Shown here in pieces: positions 5,415-6,142 of a stretch of DNA of 6,142 nucleotides. A program made the translations under genes and the position numbers. Every line of letters starts with the position of its first letter. Position 1 is the first letter of the stretch. Origin of the DNA: Gammaproteobacteria bacterium RBG_16_57_12 (GTDB lineage: Bacteria; Pseudomonadota; Gammaproteobacteria; RBG-16-57-12). The notes beneath the pieces were generated by a model, which worked only from the letters and a program-made list of their open reading frames with translations, was not told the DNA's origin and did not search any database. The stretch lies in NCBI GenBank assembly GCA_001801365.1, contig MGXL01000006.1:19911-26052 (forward strand), written 5' to 3'.

Positions 5415-6142
5415 ATGAGCGAGCTTGATTTTGGCAGCAGGCTATATGGAGAAATCCGCCAGCTGATTGAAACCTCGAAACAGCGTGCTTCGGTGGCGAT
5501 TAACCGAGAGCTGAGTATGTTGACTGGACCATAGGCAGAAGGCTTGATCACGAAATTTTGCAAGGCGAGCGGGCAGATTATGGAAAACAAGTGATTGCTT
5601 CACTTTCAAGACAATTGACTGATGAATATGGAAGGGGGTGGAGCAAGCGACAGCTCCATTATTGTCTGCGATTTGCCCAATGTTTTACGGACGAGACGAT
5701 TGTGCACGCAGTGAGTGCACAATTGAGCTGGACTCATCTGCGCCAGCTTATTGGGCTGGAAGACGAGTTAAAGCGGGATTTCTATCTGGAGATGTGCCGC
5801 CTGGAACGCTGGTCATCGCGCCAGCTCCAGGAACGCATTGATTCCCAGCTATTCGAGCGCACGGCCATCTCCAGAAAACCGGAACAAACCGCCCGCCACG
5901 ATATCGAACAACTGCGCCAGGAGCAGCAGATTTCACCCTCCCTGTTGTTAAAAGACCCGTATGTGCTCGATTTCCTTGGCCTGAACGACCGCTATCTGGA
6001 GCGAGACCTGGAAGACGCCATCCTCCGCGAGCTGGAATTCTTCCTGCTGGAACTGGGGGCAGGCTTCACCTTTATCGCCCGCCAAAAACGCCTGCAAATC
6101 GACAATGATGATTACTACATCCATCTGCTGCTCTATAACCAC
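5415..6142 (+). pseudogene. yhcG: DUF1016/YhcG-type PD-(D/E)xK nuclease, frameshifted, 3' end beyond window
   Basis: Codons 1-36 (5415-5522, MSELDFGSRLYGEIRQLIET onward) give the start of a YhcG-like protein, then the frame ends at TAG (5532-5534). The continuation is in another frame from 5525: WTIGRRLDHEILQGERADYG, then RGWSKRQLHYCLRFAQCF and QLSWTHLRQLIGL, which is the DUF1016 N-terminal domain. DPYVLDFLGLNDRYLERDLE opens the C-terminal nuclease domain. This second part runs 206 codons without a stop to the window edge. Family members read LYW at the break, so one base (the T of TAC) seems lost between 5522 and 5523. In the nuclease core the segment reads YYIHLLLYN where relatives have an Asp (YIDLLFY-type), at codon 6122-6124. 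AGGG about nine bases upstream supports the ATG at 5415. YhcG proteins frequently neighbour restriction loci. A sequencing error at the break cannot be excluded. Confidence 0.85.

Noticed and set aside
5638..5841. 67-codon plus-strand frame
   Set aside because: Out-of-frame shadow of the yhcG continuation, whose frame encodes clear DUF1016 motifs over the same bases.

Overview
The window looks like a chromosomal segment of a proteobacterium. The clue is the leftmost gene, a glutamate-cysteine ligase of the family first described in Acidithiobacillus ferrooxidans and found mainly in beta- and gammaproteobacteria such as sulfur and ammonia oxidisers. This assignment is from recalled family features, not from a search. 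Composition is moderately GC-rich, with an AT-richer non-coding patch at about 1.4-1.8 kb.

Layout. Positions 1-1142 (minus strand) hold a conserved housekeeping gene, gshA, cut by the left window edge. Positions 1143-1842 are a 700-bp divergent intergenic region without a convincing gene, but with a pair of near-identical direct repeats and small palindromes. From 1843 to the right edge everything supportable is on the plus strand and looks like a decaying defence or accessory island. It holds an intact WYL-domain transcription regulator (1843-2814), a promoter overlapped by two tandem palindromes (2911-2957), and an intact HTH-nucleotidyltransferase (MNT) antitoxin-like gene (2973-3557). Next comes the 5' half of its HEPN toxin partner (3544-3759), then a foreign block of about 1.1 kb. 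The block carries the last ~57 codons of a type I restriction methylase subunit (hsdM remnant, 3796-3969) and a complete ORF6N/PLD-like gene (3959-4891). The 3' half of the same HEPN gene follows (4884-5063), then a second, truncated copy of a WYL regulator C-terminus (5142-5294). Last is a DUF1016/YhcG-type PD-(D/E)xK nuclease gene with a one-base frameshift (5415 to the right edge).

How the parts fit. The MNT and HEPN reading frames overlap by 14 bp behind one promoter, as in a two-gene toxin-antitoxin operon. The palindromes over that promoter suggest autoregulation by the HTH-bearing antitoxin. The toxin gene is broken by the block, so only the antitoxin is intact. The hsdM-tail/ORF6N overlap preserves what appears to be a native type I restriction operon junction, so the block was probably copied from such an operon. 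WYL regulators, ORF6N proteins, YhcG nucleases and HEPN/MNT pairs often neighbour type I restriction systems. The simplest reading is the eroded remains of one or more such loci beside gshA.

The most notable results are the split HEPN gene, the tandem-palindrome operator, the WYL 3'-end duplication flanking the whole toxin-antitoxin region, and the yhcG frameshift together with an apparent change at its first catalytic acidic residue. No RNA genes, CRISPR arrays or complete insertion sequences were recognised.
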